Assembly: GCA_026416315.1 (NCBI GenBank)
Contig: JAOAFK010000137.1
Location: forward strand, 1 to 6,536
Direction: 5' to 3'
DNA length: 6,536 nucleotides
Source of the DNA: Syntrophorhabdaceae bacterium
GTDB taxonomy: Bacteria; Desulfobacterota; Syntrophorhabdia; Syntrophorhabdales; Syntrophorhabdaceae
Below the pieces are notes generated by a model. That model was not told the origin of the DNA, made no database searches, and was given only the letters and a program-made list of their open reading frames with translations. Made by a program: the position numbers and the translations under genes. Below, in pieces: positions 6,299-6,536 of the stretch; within the stretch, counting starts at the first letter, position 1; each line of letters starts with the position of its first letter.

Positions 6299-6536
6299 AA
6301 GATAATGTGATTATTTCAGTAAAAGGAATTAGCAAGACCTTCGGGGGTCTCAAAGCATTAATTGATGTGAGTTTTGATGTCCATGAGGGTGAAATATTCG
6401 GGATCATAGGGCCAAACGGTTCAGGCAAGACAACCCTTATTAACTGTATTACCGGTTTTATAAAACCTAATGCAGGCAAGGTATTTTTTCAGGGTAAGGA
6501 TATTACAGGTCTTGCACCACACAAGATTGCCCATAT
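6295..6536 (+). CDS. livG: LivG-type ABC transporter ATPase, 3'-truncated by the window end
   Basis: This is the start of a cytoplasmic ATP-binding subunit that powers the importer. Eighty complete codons are visible, beginning MKDNVIISVKGISKTFGGLKAL. The aromatic A-loop residue is probably Phe16. The Walker A motif GPNGSGKT lies at 39-46 (Lys45), followed by TLINCITGFIKPNAGKV and the DITGLAPHKIAH stretch characteristic of the LivG branch. The full protein should be about 250 residues, so roughly two thirds, including the signature motif, Walker B and H-loop, lie outside the window. The ATG overlaps the LivM-type stop. A LivF-type second ATPase would be expected next, but it is not visible. 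Confidence 0.93.
   Translation, partial: MKDNVIISVKGISKTFGGLKALIDVSFDVHEGEIFGIIGPNGSGKTTLINCITGFIKPNAGKVFFQGKDITGLAPHKIAH

Overview
This AT-rich, tightly packed window is coded entirely on the + strand. It reads as an NtrC-type two-component regulatory pair, followed by a tiny DNA-binding protein, followed by the first genes of a branched-chain-amino-acid-family (Liv/HAAT) ABC importer. The gene types (a soluble PAS histidine kinase, a sigma-54 activator, a Liv-type importer with A-rich spacers) suggest a Gram-negative anaerobe of the Desulfobacterota ('Deltaproteobacteria') sort. That taxonomic guess is inference only; no rRNA or other marker gene is present.

Layout: (1) 2-1363, the 3' part of a cytoplasmic histidine kinase: a helical RsbRD_N-like input domain, a linker coiled coil, PAS, HisKA and HATPase. 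Its start lies upstream of the window. (2) 1360-2730, a full NtrC-family response regulator (receiver, AAA+ sigma-54 activation domain, Fis-type HTH), translationally coupled to the kinase by an ATGA overlap. (3) About 2767-2970, a 67-residue protein made almost only of a Fis-type HTH, related to the regulator's own output domain. (4) 2971-3129, an A/T-tract-rich control region. (5) 3130-4395 substrate-binding protein, 4415-5284 LivH-type permease, 5288-6298 LivM-type permease and 6295 onward a LivG-type ATPase cut by the window end, all in one operon with gaps of 19 and 3 bases and then a 4-base overlap.

The most notable feature is regulatory. Two near-consensus sigma-54 (-24/-12) promoters with the same core, TGGCAT-N5-TTGCA, flank the small HTH gene: one at 2738-2753 just before it, one at 3079-3094 just before the transporter. 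A perfect inverted repeat, TTGAAA-N5-TTTCAA, sits about 130 bases upstream of the predicted transporter start site, where an NtrC-type activator would normally bind. The simplest model is that the kinase senses a cytoplasmic signal and phosphorylates the regulator. The regulator then activates sigma-54 RNA polymerase at both promoters, producing the importer and the mini-HTH protein, which may modulate the same circuit. The importer's ligand cannot be read from the sequence; the family takes up branched-chain amino acids but also amides, urea and aromatic or other carboxylic acids.
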